64,000 bases of DNA. Source: Caldilinea sp. CFX5 (lineage in GTDB: Bacteria > Chloroflexota > Anaerolineae > Caldilineales > Caldilineaceae). The notes under the pieces were generated by a model. It saw only the letters and a list, made by a program, of their open reading frames with translations, was not told the DNA's origin and did no database searches. The position numbers were made by a program, and so were the translations under genes. Positions 56,626-64,000 of the stretch are shown here, piece by piece (within the stretch, counting starts at the first letter, position 1; each line of letters opens with the position of its first letter). The stretch is from the NCBI GenBank assembly GCA_021405325.1, contig QWII01000038.1:18211-82210 (forward strand). Direction: 5' to 3'.

Positions 56626-57804
56626 TCAATCCGTTGCGTCAGCAAGCGTATTTGCGCCTACCAGTACGTCCTCCTGTAGAATCTCGTGCATTTTGCCAGG
56701 CTCTTCAAAGATCGGGCTGTGGGCGGAATGCGCAAAGGTATAAAAGCCTTTGACCGGCGCCTTTACCTGGGCGAAATAGGCTTTGGCCTCGCTGTAGGAG
56801 ACGGTATAGTCATAGATACCGTGCAAGAAGTAAACCGGCAGATCCAGGGTTGTCACCTGCTGGGTCAGATCGGTGGTGACCATTTCATCCAACAGCGTGC
56901 TGACGCCAGAACGCGCTTTGGCGCGCCACAGGTTGATCTTTTCGCCCAACGTGTATTCGCGAAATTGCAAGGATGGGATCAGCAGACCGGTGATTACCGA
57001 TTTCATCTCGTGCATGGTGCCAATGCCAAGGCTGTGCATGGCCTCGTCACGGAGGGCCAAATAGGCCGCGGGCAACGGTGGCGTCATAGTCACCGGCGCG
57101 GCCGCAAGTCTCTGCACCATCTGGGTATTGCCGATTGCTTTGAATTGAGCCAACATATACTCATAGGCCAGCTTTTCCGATTTGAGTTGATTCGTCATCT
57201 GCGCCATGCCAATATAGGCATAGTATAACTCTGGAGCGCGGGCGGCAGCTTGCAGGCCAATAAACGTTCCCCCCGAATGTCCCATCAGATAGATCTTTTC
57301 TTTGCCAAACCGCTTGCACAGATAATTTGTGACGGCCAACGTGTCGGTGATCACCTGTTCGGTTGTGATCGACCCCAGTGCAAGGTCACTGCTGTAGGAG
57401 AGACCTGCCCCGCGCTGTTCCCACCAAACGATGGTGAAGAGATCTTCCAGACCGGTCGGGTAGCGCTGCGTCAGGAAGTAATCCGGCATCCCGCCATGCA
57501 GATAGAGCAACACGGGATTGGCTAAGTTCCGCCCTTTGATGATCATCCCCTGTTTTGTGCCATTGATCTCCACAAAGAGCTTCTCGGCAATGCTCCCTGT
57601 CAGGGGCTGGCCCTTTTTATCGAGAAACGGTGTCGGCTTACCGGGACTCCAGGCCAGCAGCAAAGCCAGCAGCAGAAGCAGGCCCGCGCCAAGGGTCAAA
57701 CCTGTGAATAGCCTAAGTCGCCTCGCCTTTCGCCAGATCGACGGCAACGAAAGCCTCAGCCTGCCGCCATCTTGTCGTTTGCTTTGGGTCAATGCTGTGT
57801 TCAT
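56626..57804 (-). CDS. Membrane-anchored alpha/beta hydrolase
   Basis: 392 residues from the ATG at 57804 (GGAG 9 bases before). A basic N-terminus and one helix (about 33-50) anchor it. The hydrolase core has VLLYLHGGMPDYFL (oxyanion), IYLMGHSGGTFIGLQAA with the nucleophile Ser, and late His in FAHSAHSPIFEEP. LPVYFLHGIYDYTV holds the acid. It resembles proline-iminopeptidase-like hydrolases; the substrate is open. Confidence 0.87.
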   Translation of the reverse strand: MNTALTQSKRQDGGRLRLSLPSIWRKARRLRLFTGLTLGAGLLLLLALLLAWSPGKPTPFLDKKGQPLTGSIAEKLFVEINGTKQGMIIKGRNLANPVLLYLHGGMPDYFLTQRYPTGLEDLFTIVWWEQRGAGLSYSSDLALGSITTEQVITDTLAVTNYLCKRFGKEKIYLMGHSGGTFIGLQAAARAPELYYAYIGMAQMTNQLKSEKLAYEYMLAQFKAIGNTQMVQRLAAAPVTMTPPLPAAYLALRDEAMHSLGIGTMHEMKSVITGLLIPSLQFREYTLGEKINLWRAKARSGVSTLLDEMVTTDLTQQVTTLDLPVYFLHGIYDYTVSYSEAKAYFAQVKAPVKGFYTFAHSAHSPIFEEPGKMHEILQEDVLVGANTLADATD

Positions 57805-57870
57805 CGCTTTGATCTCCAATCAAATTGAACACTCGCCGTGCGCAAAGACGCAGGGAAAACGGGCGCCGTC

Positions 57871-57981
57871 ACTAGTCCACGACGGCGTAAATAAACCCAT
57901 AGTTGCCAGTGAGACAGTGAGACAGTGACTGACTTACTGTCCTACTGACCTACTGGCTTACTTAGGCCGCTCTGTACTAGT
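57871..57981. repeat. 111-bp repeat, inverted copy 2 of the 15295-15420 block
   Basis: It begins and ends with ACTAGT. The reverse complement matches 15295-15420 almost base for base, except that one 15-bp GTCAGTAGGACAGTA unit is missing. Its right end overlaps the stop codon of the transglutaminase-like gene at 57977, and its left end is in the upstream region of the hydrolase gene. Confidence 0.85.
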
Positions 57982-58624
57982 TCTGTCCCTCCTGCGTGGC
58001 AAGCTGTCGTAAGGCAGCATTGTCACGTTGCACGTTGAGAATGATCGATCCAATATGACCTAAAAAGCACCAGGGAAGGTCGTAGCGCGTTCGGCGCGAT
58101 AGCACGGTAAAATGCACCTTCCCCGGCGCATTGGTCGGATCACCAGGGCAGACATCGCGTTCTTCGCCATCAAGCGTAACGACCAACCACATATGTCCCG
58201 AAACCCCGCCGGGGTCCCGATACCCGTGGATGAGTGCTGGCGGGAACTGGCAACGCAGCGCCTGCACGGGCTGCGCCTCGATCCCCAGTCTTTGCAGAAT
58301 CAGCAGCAGCGCAGTCGCCTGTTGTTGGCAGTAGCCCATGCCACGGCGAAAGGCGCGCGCCGGCGTATCCCAACCATTGCGCCGGGAATATTCCATCTTG
58401 GCGTTGACCAGCTTCTGCGCCGCCGCCACTAACGCCCAACGGGTTTTGCCGGTGCTGCGCAAATAGCGCACCGCATCGTCAATAGTCGTGACGCCGTTGA
58501 GGGTGCGCTCTTTCGCTTTGGGCAGCCGGCGCAACCCAGGCAATGTGTACAGATAGAGGGTCGCCACCCCTAGCGTAGTGAGCGTGATGAATATGGCCGC
58601 CAGGCGCTTGATCGTTTTTAGCAT
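57977..58624 (-). CDS. Transglutaminase-like cysteine hydrolase, membrane-anchored
   Basis: 215 residues. An N-terminal helix (about 7-28) is followed by a transglutaminase-like fold: Cys in MGYCQQQATALLLILQRLGI, His in SGHMWLVVTLDG and Asp in RDVCPGDPTN, in the proper order for a Cys-His-Asp triad. Such domains act as proteases or amidases on peptides or peptidoglycan. GAGGAGG precedes the ATG at 58624. Its stop codon lies inside a dispersed repeat. Confidence 0.75.
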   Translation of the reverse strand: MLKTIKRLAAIFITLTTLGVATLYLYTLPGLRRLPKAKERTLNGVTTIDDAVRYLRSTGKTRWALVAAAQKLVNAKMEYSRRNGWDTPARAFRRGMGYCQQQATALLLILQRLGIEAQPVQALRCQFPPALIHGYRDPGGVSGHMWLVVTLDGEERDVCPGDPTNAPGKVHFTVLSRRTRYDLPWCFLGHIGSIILNVQRDNAALRQLATQEGQN

Positions 58625-58689
58625 AACCTCCTCCTCTTCTGCCTCTTTTCTTGGAAAAGCGTGAACGAATGGCTCTACTTACCTCCTTA

Positions 58690-59421
58690 CTAGATCGCAA
58701 CACCAAGCAACATCGCGGCAAAGGCCAGGTCCAGTAGCACATGAACGATGGCAAGATAGGGCAACAGCCGCGGACGCCAGGCCAAAACAATGGCTACCAG
58801 AAAGGCAAAGGGCAGAAACATGAGACCGCGCCAAAGAATAAAACGGCTATCGAACAGGAAAGGCATCGTCGCATGTTGCAGGCCCAGCATAAGCGCCGAC
58901 AGGGCAACCGCCAATCCGGCATATACGCCTTGCCGTTGCAGCCGCGGCAGGACATAACGAAAATAGAGCGGCAATTCCACCAAGCCTTGCGTGATGGGAA
59001 AGAAGAGAACGCCGACAACGGCAGCCCACATGGGCAGGGGGCGCACCAATAAGGTGAGCGTCTGTTGGACATCCCCAAAGAGGGCATTGCCCAGCAGAAT
59101 ATTGGGCAGATAACTCACCGGGCCGGTAATGAGCAGGATCACGGCCAGCGCCATCAGATCGCTTTTCATCGGCCCTCGTTGGATGCGAAAGATCGTCCAG
59201 TAATTCCCGCCTTCGTTACGCACCAACAGCACCATTGCCGCCAGACAGATCAGGTTGACCAGTGTCACGCCCAACGGCCACCAGGCCGCACCAACTTCCC
59301 ACGCTTGCGGCGCCCCACCAAGGTAGAAGCCGAACGCAAAGAGCGCCTGGATGCCCAGCGCCAGGAACGTGCGCCCAAAAAGCAGCAGCCAGGGGTAAAG
59401 CTTGGCGTTTGTTGCGTTCAT
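58690..59421 (-). CDS. Divergent CPBP-like membrane protein
   Basis: 243 residues, about seven helices. Weak counterparts of CPBP intramembrane protease motifs occur: QGLVELPLYFRYVLPRL in place of the EExxxR motif, LGLQHATMPFL and HVLLDLAF. The first Glu of the pair is Val here, so activity is uncertain. AAAGAGG precedes the ATG at 59421. It lies in a cluster with a canonical CPBP gene (61891). Confidence 0.6.
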   Translation of the reverse strand: MNATNAKLYPWLLLFGRTFLALGIQALFAFGFYLGGAPQAWEVGAAWWPLGVTLVNLICLAAMVLLVRNEGGNYWTIFRIQRGPMKSDLMALAVILLITGPVSYLPNILLGNALFGDVQQTLTLLVRPLPMWAAVVGVLFFPITQGLVELPLYFRYVLPRLQRQGVYAGLAVALSALMLGLQHATMPFLFDSRFILWRGLMFLPFAFLVAIVLAWRPRLLPYLAIVHVLLDLAFAAMLLGVAI

Positions 59422-59437
59422 TGCAGCCTCTTTCTTA

Positions 59438-59581
59438 AGCGCTAGGTAAAACGACTAACCCCTCCCCTGAGAAGGGAGGGAACTGTTGAGCGCACGACGG
59501 TTCCTCCCCCAAACTGGGCTTTGACGTGAGCTCAGCCGAACGGGAGGTTAGGAGGGGGTGGCTTGGTAGTTACAGCGCTAG
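59438..59581. mobile_element. 128-bp element with exact 8-bp target duplication AGCGCTAG
   Basis: AGCGCTAG at 59438-59445 and at 59574-59581 flank the element 59446-59573. Its right end reads, inverted, GTAACTACCAAGCC, as in the palindromes at 4885 and 35412; the left end GTAAAACGACTAACCCC is a degraded version. The interior has CCCCTCC/GGAGGGG arms. It lies between the CPBP-like gene and the thioredoxin-CcdA gene. Confidence 0.78.
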
Positions 59582-59591
59582 ATGGGTAAAC

Positions 59592-61043
59592 CTACCGATG
59601 CCGCCGCTTGTGCTGGCGACCATGAGTCGCGACTGTCGGCGCTAGTTCGCTGCCGATGTGGATGCCAAAATAGGGCAGCACTTTACGATGCACCAACAGT
59701 ACAAGCGCGGCGGCGCCAAAGGCAACGGCAAAGACCAACAACGACGAACTGATCTGGTTCATCCAAGCCGGGTTGACCAGCATCACCAGCGCCAGCGTCA
59801 ACATCAGCAGCCCGCCCACCAACTTGAGGATGCGCCCCTGGCTTTCGCCGAGCCGACTGGCCTTGAGCGTAAAGACCGCCACCAGGAAAATCCCCAGTTC
59901 ATCGATCTGGTAGATCAGCATGTAGAGCAAGAGCAGCAACCCGAAGGTCAGCGCGGTGGCTTCCTGGGTGACAAGCAGGTTGGTCCACAAGACCGGAAAG
60001 CCTGCCGTACAAGAAAATTCGACCAGTGAGACGCCCGCGGCCAGCACCACCGTTGCAGCGATGAGCCGCCAGGTTGATTCGCCCGCGGTGAGGACGCCCC
60101 GAATGCCGCGGTAGATCCCCGGTTTCTGTTCATCGGCAATGGTGAAGGAGATCCCGCTTTTGTACCAGAAATAATCCTTAATATTCACCGCGGCAAAGGC
60201 CAGCGCCGCCAGCGCCACAATGCCCCGCACCCAGCCGACAAAGGGCAGCACGCTAAACATGGTAAAGAGACCGGTGATGAAAGCCATATAGACCAGCGCC
60301 GTCACCGTGACAAAGGTCAACCCGACCCAAAAGAGCTTGCGCCGCGAGCCGGTGTTGAGGGTCAAGGCCAGCAAGACCGACAGCACCCACAGCGAACAGG
60401 GGTTGAAGCCATCGACCAACGCAATCAACGCCGTGCTGACCGCCAATGATTGCGCCGCCAGATCGATCGGGCCGATCCACGGGATGGTCAGCAGATCACT
60501 TTTCACCTGTGGCGCTGCTTCCGTGGTTGTTGCACTGGCGACCGCTGCTGTCGGCAAGGGTGGGGCGACGGGCGGGACAATACCAGGAATGATGCCCAAT
60601 CCGGCGTCACGACAGCCTTGCTGCACACAAGTGGCAACCGCCGCTTCAATTTCCGCCGCCAGCGGCTCCGCATAGCCTTCCCAATAGCGCTCCCCGATAA
60701 AAATGGTGGGGACGCCGGAAGGTTCAAAGCCATAGGCGGCGGCCATCTGCGCAAACAATTGCTGGTTCTCGACATTATACCAGACCTCGTAAGCCCGTAC
60801 TTCGACCGTGGGGTACTGCTGCGTCAATATTGCCAGGAACGGTTCGGCTTTGGCGCAATGGGGACAACCATCGCCCCAAAAGAAGTAGATCGCCACCGGC
60901 TGTGCGCCGACCGGCGGGGTGGCTTCCGCCTGCGCCACGGCGCGCACAGCAGTTGTAAACAGGAGGAATACGCTGATAAACAAGGCCGTACAGCCCAAAA
61001 ACAAGCGCATCAACGGGGTAACGTTTACACTTTTATTTTTCAT
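59592..61043 (-). CDS. Thioredoxin-fold/CcdA-type transmembrane fusion protein
   Basis: 483 residues. A signal helix (about 12-38) is followed by an extracytoplasmic thioredoxin-like domain with active site CPHC in FFWGDGCPHCAKAEPFL (about 52-68) and the cis-Pro loop SGVPTIFIGE. After a Pro/Ala/Thr linker come about eight helices of the DsbD/CcdA type, with paired Cys in DGFNPCSLWVLSV and VEFSCTAGFPVLW. It probably carries electrons from the cytoplasm to an outside thiol domain. It lies 9 bases after the next gene. Confidence 0.85.
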   Translation of the reverse strand: MKNKSVNVTPLMRLFLGCTALFISVFLLFTTAVRAVAQAEATPPVGAQPVAIYFFWGDGCPHCAKAEPFLAILTQQYPTVEVRAYEVWYNVENQQLFAQMAAAYGFEPSGVPTIFIGERYWEGYAEPLAAEIEAAVATCVQQGCRDAGLGIIPGIVPPVAPPLPTAAVASATTTEAAPQVKSDLLTIPWIGPIDLAAQSLAVSTALIALVDGFNPCSLWVLSVLLALTLNTGSRRKLFWVGLTFVTVTALVYMAFITGLFTMFSVLPFVGWVRGIVALAALAFAAVNIKDYFWYKSGISFTIADEQKPGIYRGIRGVLTAGESTWRLIAATVVLAAGVSLVEFSCTAGFPVLWTNLLVTQEATALTFGLLLLLYMLIYQIDELGIFLVAVFTLKASRLGESQGRILKLVGGLLMLTLALVMLVNPAWMNQISSSLLVFAVAFGAAALVLLVHRKVLPYFGIHIGSELAPTVATHGRQHKRRHR

Positions 61044-61052
61044 GAGTAACGC

Positions 61053-61793
61053 CTACCTTCCAGGTTGCGCAAAGAAGATGCTCAACAGCAGGCCGGCAAC
61101 AATCAAGCCAACCCAATCGATCATGATGCTGAACACTTCATAGCGGTACTCTAACTCCTGTCCGTAGTACAATGCGTACAGGATGAAGCCACCAACCGCC
61201 AGCGCGCCCATCACCGTAAAGAAGCGGTGTAGGAACCGCGCCGCCTTTCCCGGTTGGTTGAACACAGGGGCGACAAAGAGAAAAGCAAAACCCAACAGCA
61301 GATTGCCCAGATCTTCCAGTGCAATGAAAATGCTATGCGGGTTATATTGCGAAAAGAGCGTCAACCCTGCCGTTTCGCCTTTGAGCAGGCTGGGTTGGAT
61401 CACCGCCAGTTGAATAAAGTAGTTGGTCGCCAGCAGCGTCGCCCCCATTGCGGCAAAGAGCAAGGCGATCTGGCTAAAAATTTTCTTTTCTGTCACGGTT
61501 TGCTGGTGGATGCAAACGACGAGCAACACAAAGAGCGGCCCCAACAGAAAGGCCGGATACATCCAGTAATAGTCGCGGGGAACGTAGGCCGCCACAGCGG
61601 TATAGGGATAGGTGACACAGACCCCGGCCCAGTCCAACGAACAGAATGGCCCTGAACGCGGCGGCGTTGTGGCGCCAAGTCCCAGGGCCGCAGCGGCAGC
61701 AACCGCCGTCAGGAGGGCGATCCAGAAGCCAAGGCGAAGGCTGCTCTTGTCTACCGGCGCTATCATTTCAGCATAAGTGGCTTGTTTCATCAT
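61053..61793 (-). CDS. Hypothetical six-helix membrane protein
   Basis: 246 residues with about six helices. An outside loop has Cys in GPFCSLDWAGVCVTYPYT, a possible disulfide. No family is recognised. GGAGG precedes the ATG pair at 61793. It is 9 bases upstream of the thioredoxin-CcdA gene, so the two are probably expressed together and could be partners in thiol chemistry. Confidence 0.65.
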   Translation of the reverse strand: MMKQATYAEMIAPVDKSSLRLGFWIALLTAVAAAAALGLGATTPPRSGPFCSLDWAGVCVTYPYTAVAAYVPRDYYWMYPAFLLGPLFVLLVVCIHQQTVTEKKIFSQIALLFAAMGATLLATNYFIQLAVIQPSLLKGETAGLTLFSQYNPHSIFIALEDLGNLLLGFAFLFVAPVFNQPGKAARFLHRFFTVMGALAVGGFILYALYYGQELEYRYEVFSIMIDWVGLIVAGLLLSIFFAQPGR

Positions 61794-61890
61794 GGTGGTT
61801 TCCTCCGAAAAGATGGCTCTGACCTGTCAGCAAGATGATTCACACCTACCAGCACATCTTCGCGCAAAATCTTCTGCCTTTTCTTGAACT

Positions 61891-62763
61891 TTAGTGAACC
61901 GGTTTTGGCAAACGTAAACGCTCATCGGGTTGTTTTCTGGGTTGCCGAGCGAATTGAAAACGGATCAAAAGGATAACCAGGAGCCATAAGGCTGCCGAGA
62001 ACAGACCGTACCAAAGCAGGTAATCGGTAGGTGGGAGCGGTGGTTCCCACAGGGCTTGACCGCCAGTGAAACCAGCATGCATGAGTTGCATCAAGCCAAG
62101 GCTGCTGGTTTTGCTGTAGACCCAAACCATCAGGATGCGGTACGCGGTTAAGGTCACGACCCACAAAAGGCCGCGCATTGGGTAGAGCGTGCCAAAGACG
62201 CCGGCATTGCCCCAATAATCAGCCAGCAGGTGCCATGTACCCCAGAGCGCGCCGAGGAGCAGGCCGGTTGTCAATACATTGTGCTGCTTGAGCAGCCGTG
62301 GCGTAGCGAAGCCGCTCCAGCCAATCTCTTCAAAGAAGCCTGCCAGCACACCAATCACCAATGCAAATGTGAGGACGGTCAGCTTGTCATGGCTGGCGAT
62401 CAAACTCGGCACAAAGACCGGTGACACGAATGAGAGCAAGCCGCCGATAACCAGCAGCAACAGCGTAGTGGTCAGGAGCGCCACAGCATACCACTGGGGT
62501 TGAGCCGGCCAGTGACGCCAGCGTGCCAACAATGCCCCCCAGCCCTCTTTCCCGTCAAGCAGCACAGTCAGCCCAACGCCGGTGAGACTGGGGCCAATCA
62601 ACATGGCAAGAAAGAGCAGGAGAACGCTTTGCATGGTGCGCGACGATGCCGGTTGCAAACCATCGACGCCAACGATGAGCAGAATACCCCCCCACGTAAT
62701 GGCAAACGCCAAGACAAAATAAACGGAAAGCACATTGCGTCTGATAAAATTGCCAAGTTCCAT
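61891..62763 (-). CDS. CPBP-family intramembrane metalloprotease
   Basis: 290 residues from the ATG at 62763, about eight helices. Motif 1 is GFFEEIGWSGFATPRL (Glu-Glu pair, near 160-175), motif 2 LLLGALWGTWHLLADYW with catalytic His. This group (CAAX prenyl protease/bacteriocin-processing relatives) cleaves within membranes or confers self-protection. It lies near a transglutaminase-like gene and a degenerate relative at 58690, but no peptide precursor gene is visible. Confidence 0.88.
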   Translation of the reverse strand: MELGNFIRRNVLSVYFVLAFAITWGGILLIVGVDGLQPASSRTMQSVLLLFLAMLIGPSLTGVGLTVLLDGKEGWGALLARWRHWPAQPQWYAVALLTTTLLLLVIGGLLSFVSPVFVPSLIASHDKLTVLTFALVIGVLAGFFEEIGWSGFATPRLLKQHNVLTTGLLLGALWGTWHLLADYWGNAGVFGTLYPMRGLLWVVTLTAYRILMVWVYSKTSSLGLMQLMHAGFTGGQALWEPPLPPTDYLLWYGLFSAALWLLVILLIRFQFARQPRKQPDERLRLPKPVH

Positions 62764-62822
62764 AACCTTTCCCCTTTTGTGTCCGGTGAATGCGAGCCAG
62801 GGGATCAGTTCAGCGGACGCTG

Positions 62823-63671
62823 TTATTGCCACTGTTTTAACCAGCAGTCGCTATTGTAGACCTTTTTGAAGCCAATGGCTTGGTAAAATGGCTGGTTGGA
62901 GCCGACATAGGCCATGTGCGCGCCCAGCAATCCACAGCGGCGGATGCCTTCCAACACCGCCGCTTTTCCCAACCCCAAGCGGCGATAACGCGGATCAGTG
63001 GCGACTGGTTCTACATACCCAAAGTGATTGGTCGGTTCGTAGAAGAGGCCACAGAAAGAGACAAATTCCCCGGTGGGGGCGGCGACAGCAATTTTAAGTT
63101 CGCGCCGCGCGCTGGGCGTATCGAACATTTGCCGGCGGCTTTCATATTCCACCGCGTTCATCGGCACGTCATCCCCGTGGTCAAAACCCCGCCATAAGAC
63201 GCTGTGGACTTTAGCCCAGTCACAATCTTCGGCCAGGCTCGTCAAGCGAAACCCTGCCGGCAGGGTGATGGCAGGGAAGGGGTGGGGAATATCGAAGCGG
63301 TATAGGGGCCGCACACTAGCGGTCTGGACTTCGTAGCCGCGTGCCTTTACCAGTGACTGGAAGGCCGGGTCGTTGTCGTTGATGTAGGCGTTCAGGAATC
63401 GACGACCATTGTCGCCGCCAACGCCGGCCAATTCTGCTTCAGCGTAATTCAAAAGTTCCTCGCGTAGATGACGGTAGGCAGGGTGGAACTCAAAAAACGC
63501 CTCGCCCAGCCGCCACTCACCGTGACAGAGGGCGATGATTTCCCCGTCGGCCTCCCAAACGCCGAACTTTTCGAGGATTGAGGAGTCCAACGCTGGGTGA
63601 AAGTGCATGTATTCCCAGGCTGGTTCCAGCCAATTCCCGCAAACACACCTCCCCGTAAAATGCGCACTCAT
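62823..63671 (-). CDS. GNAT-family N-acetyltransferase
   Basis: 282 residues from the ATG at 63671, with AGGAGG 8 bases upstream. The first half is a degenerate GNAT-like fold (WEADGEIIALCHGEW, NDPAFQSLVKARGYEV). The second is a full acetyl-CoA-binding domain with VEPVATDPRYRRLGLGKAAV and the late NQPFYQAIGFKKVY. Two-domain GNATs of this kind acetylate small amines or antibiotics; the substrate is unknown. Confidence 0.85.
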   Translation of the reverse strand: MSAHFTGRCVCGNWLEPAWEYMHFHPALDSSILEKFGVWEADGEIIALCHGEWRLGEAFFEFHPAYRHLREELLNYAEAELAGVGGDNGRRFLNAYINDNDPAFQSLVKARGYEVQTASVRPLYRFDIPHPFPAITLPAGFRLTSLAEDCDWAKVHSVLWRGFDHGDDVPMNAVEYESRRQMFDTPSARRELKIAVAAPTGEFVSFCGLFYEPTNHFGYVEPVATDPRYRRLGLGKAAVLEGIRRCGLLGAHMAYVGSNQPFYQAIGFKKVYNSDCWLKQWQ

Positions 63672-63761
63672 CTTCTTCACCTCCTTGATTTTGGCTTTCA
63701 CTTGTGAAAAGCCAAAACCAAAGGGCCGCTTCGCTTGGTCTCCGGCCATCAAAAAAAGAAG

Positions 63762-63799
63762 TGGAAAAGGAGGGGCCTCATGGGGCCTCCTCCTTTTCC
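63762..63799 (-). terminator. Rho-independent terminator of the small edge gene
   Basis: On the minus strand GGAAAAGGAGGAGGCCCC and its near-perfect complement form a hairpin around ATGA, followed by CTTCTTTTTTT. It overlaps the last codons of the gene at 63778. The T-run direction fits minus-strand termination. Confidence 0.75.
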
Positions 63800-64000
63800 G
63801 GTTTCGAGTCGCCGCCGGACATCTGGCCCAAGGCTTCGTGCAGGATCACGATGACCTTGGCGAGTTCGCTCTCCATTATGTAATTGACGGATGTGCGCAA
63901 CTCGCCCGTCCTGTCGCGGTACCGCTTGGTGAGGGCAACGTTTCGCACCTGAATGGTGCGACCGTTGATCTCCCTGTGGTTCTCCCACACGCTGACTGAG
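63778..64000 (-). CDS. Small protein of unknown function, start beyond the window edge or GTG at 63990
   Basis: The frame is open to the right edge. It reads SVSVWENHREINGRTIQVRN followed by KRYRDRTGELRTSVNYI and LAKVIVILHEALGQ, about 70 residues ending in a Lys/Glu tail. The VWEN...GR and KRYRD patterns remind me of small proteins of actinobacterial and Chloroflexota genomes with no assigned function. A strong terminator ends it. Confidence 0.5.
   Translation of the reverse strand, partial: SVSVWENHREINGRTIQVRNVALTKRYRDRTGELRTSVNYIMESELAKVIVILHEALGQMSGGDSKPEKEEAP

Noticed and set aside
56626..63671. Complete RiPP or bacteriocin gene cluster
   Set aside because: CPBP-type and transglutaminase-like genes are present, but no precursor peptide, dedicated transporter or modification enzyme was found there.

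Overview
The window reads as a stretch of bacterial chromosome from a Chloroflexota-like organism (Caldilinea/Anaerolinea-type lineages are my best guess). The reasons are indirect: a fused alpha-beta glycyl-tRNA synthetase, secreted proteins with Thr/Pro-rich stalks, two proteins ending in short 'LP' tails (IYLPTAKR and TFLPVITND), an LPVTG surface protein, many tandem and stand-alone UspA proteins, and moderately high GC with AUG, GUG and UUG starts. No rRNA, tRNA, phage, transposase or CRISPR array was recognised.

Layout. 1-3.3 kb (minus): HAD hydrolase (cut by the window edge), prmC, prfA and a phosphoribosyltransferase, a translation-termination cluster. 3.6-6.2 kb: two convergent orphan metal-binding lipoproteins, one zinc-type behind a Zur-like box and one iron-type, separated by a nested repeat element. 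6.5-13 kb (plus): a lactonase-type amidohydrolase with a Gfo/Idh/MocA dehydrogenase, an M50 membrane protease and glyQS. 13-19.5 kb (minus): a CAP-domain secreted protein, an UlaG-like metallohydrolase, a zinc alcohol dehydrogenase, an SMP-30 lactonase, a membrane-tethered LuxR-Kelch protein and a small conserved protein. 19.7-22.5 kb: a decayed DUF433 gene, then leuS. 22.7-35.3 kb (minus): a stress/membrane region with UspA proteins, a beta-lactamase-fold membrane protein, a ferric-reductase-like flavoprotein, an LPVTG protein, an nfeD-slipin-uspA operon, a two-gene module of unknown function and a two-component system. 35.7-42.9 kb: an AI-2E-type exporter and a complete mrpABCDEFG Na+/H+ antiporter operon. 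43-44.5 kb: one intact uspA between two broken ones and a small coiled-coil protein. 44.7-52.6 kb (minus): an ABC-2 exporter operon continuing into SRPBCC, quinone-reductase-like, deazaflavin-reductase-like and lnt genes. 52.8-56.3 kb: a sugar ABC importer without its ATPase. 56.6-63.7 kb: alpha/beta hydrolase, transglutaminase-like protein, two CPBP-type membrane proteins, a thioredoxin-CcdA fusion and a GNAT enzyme. A small gene runs off the right edge.

The most distinctive layer lies between the genes. Small non-coding elements recur there: (i) palindromes ending in GTAAC/GTTAC, three of them flanked by 8-bp target-site duplications; (ii) two elements with 30-bp inverted termini, one carrying a type (i) element inside it and the other sitting inside the mrp operon; (iii) a 111-178 bp repeat present as an inverted pair 42 kb apart; (iv) five related terminator hairpins sharing a CTGGYC...TGGATRG-like box; (v) a ~95-bp promoter-like repeat with an 18-bp palindrome upstream of two operons; (vi) hairpins with a GAGCYTGTCGA centre. 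Several gene remnants (DUF433, UspA, a methyltransferase-like fragment) show that deletion is active in these intergenic regions.
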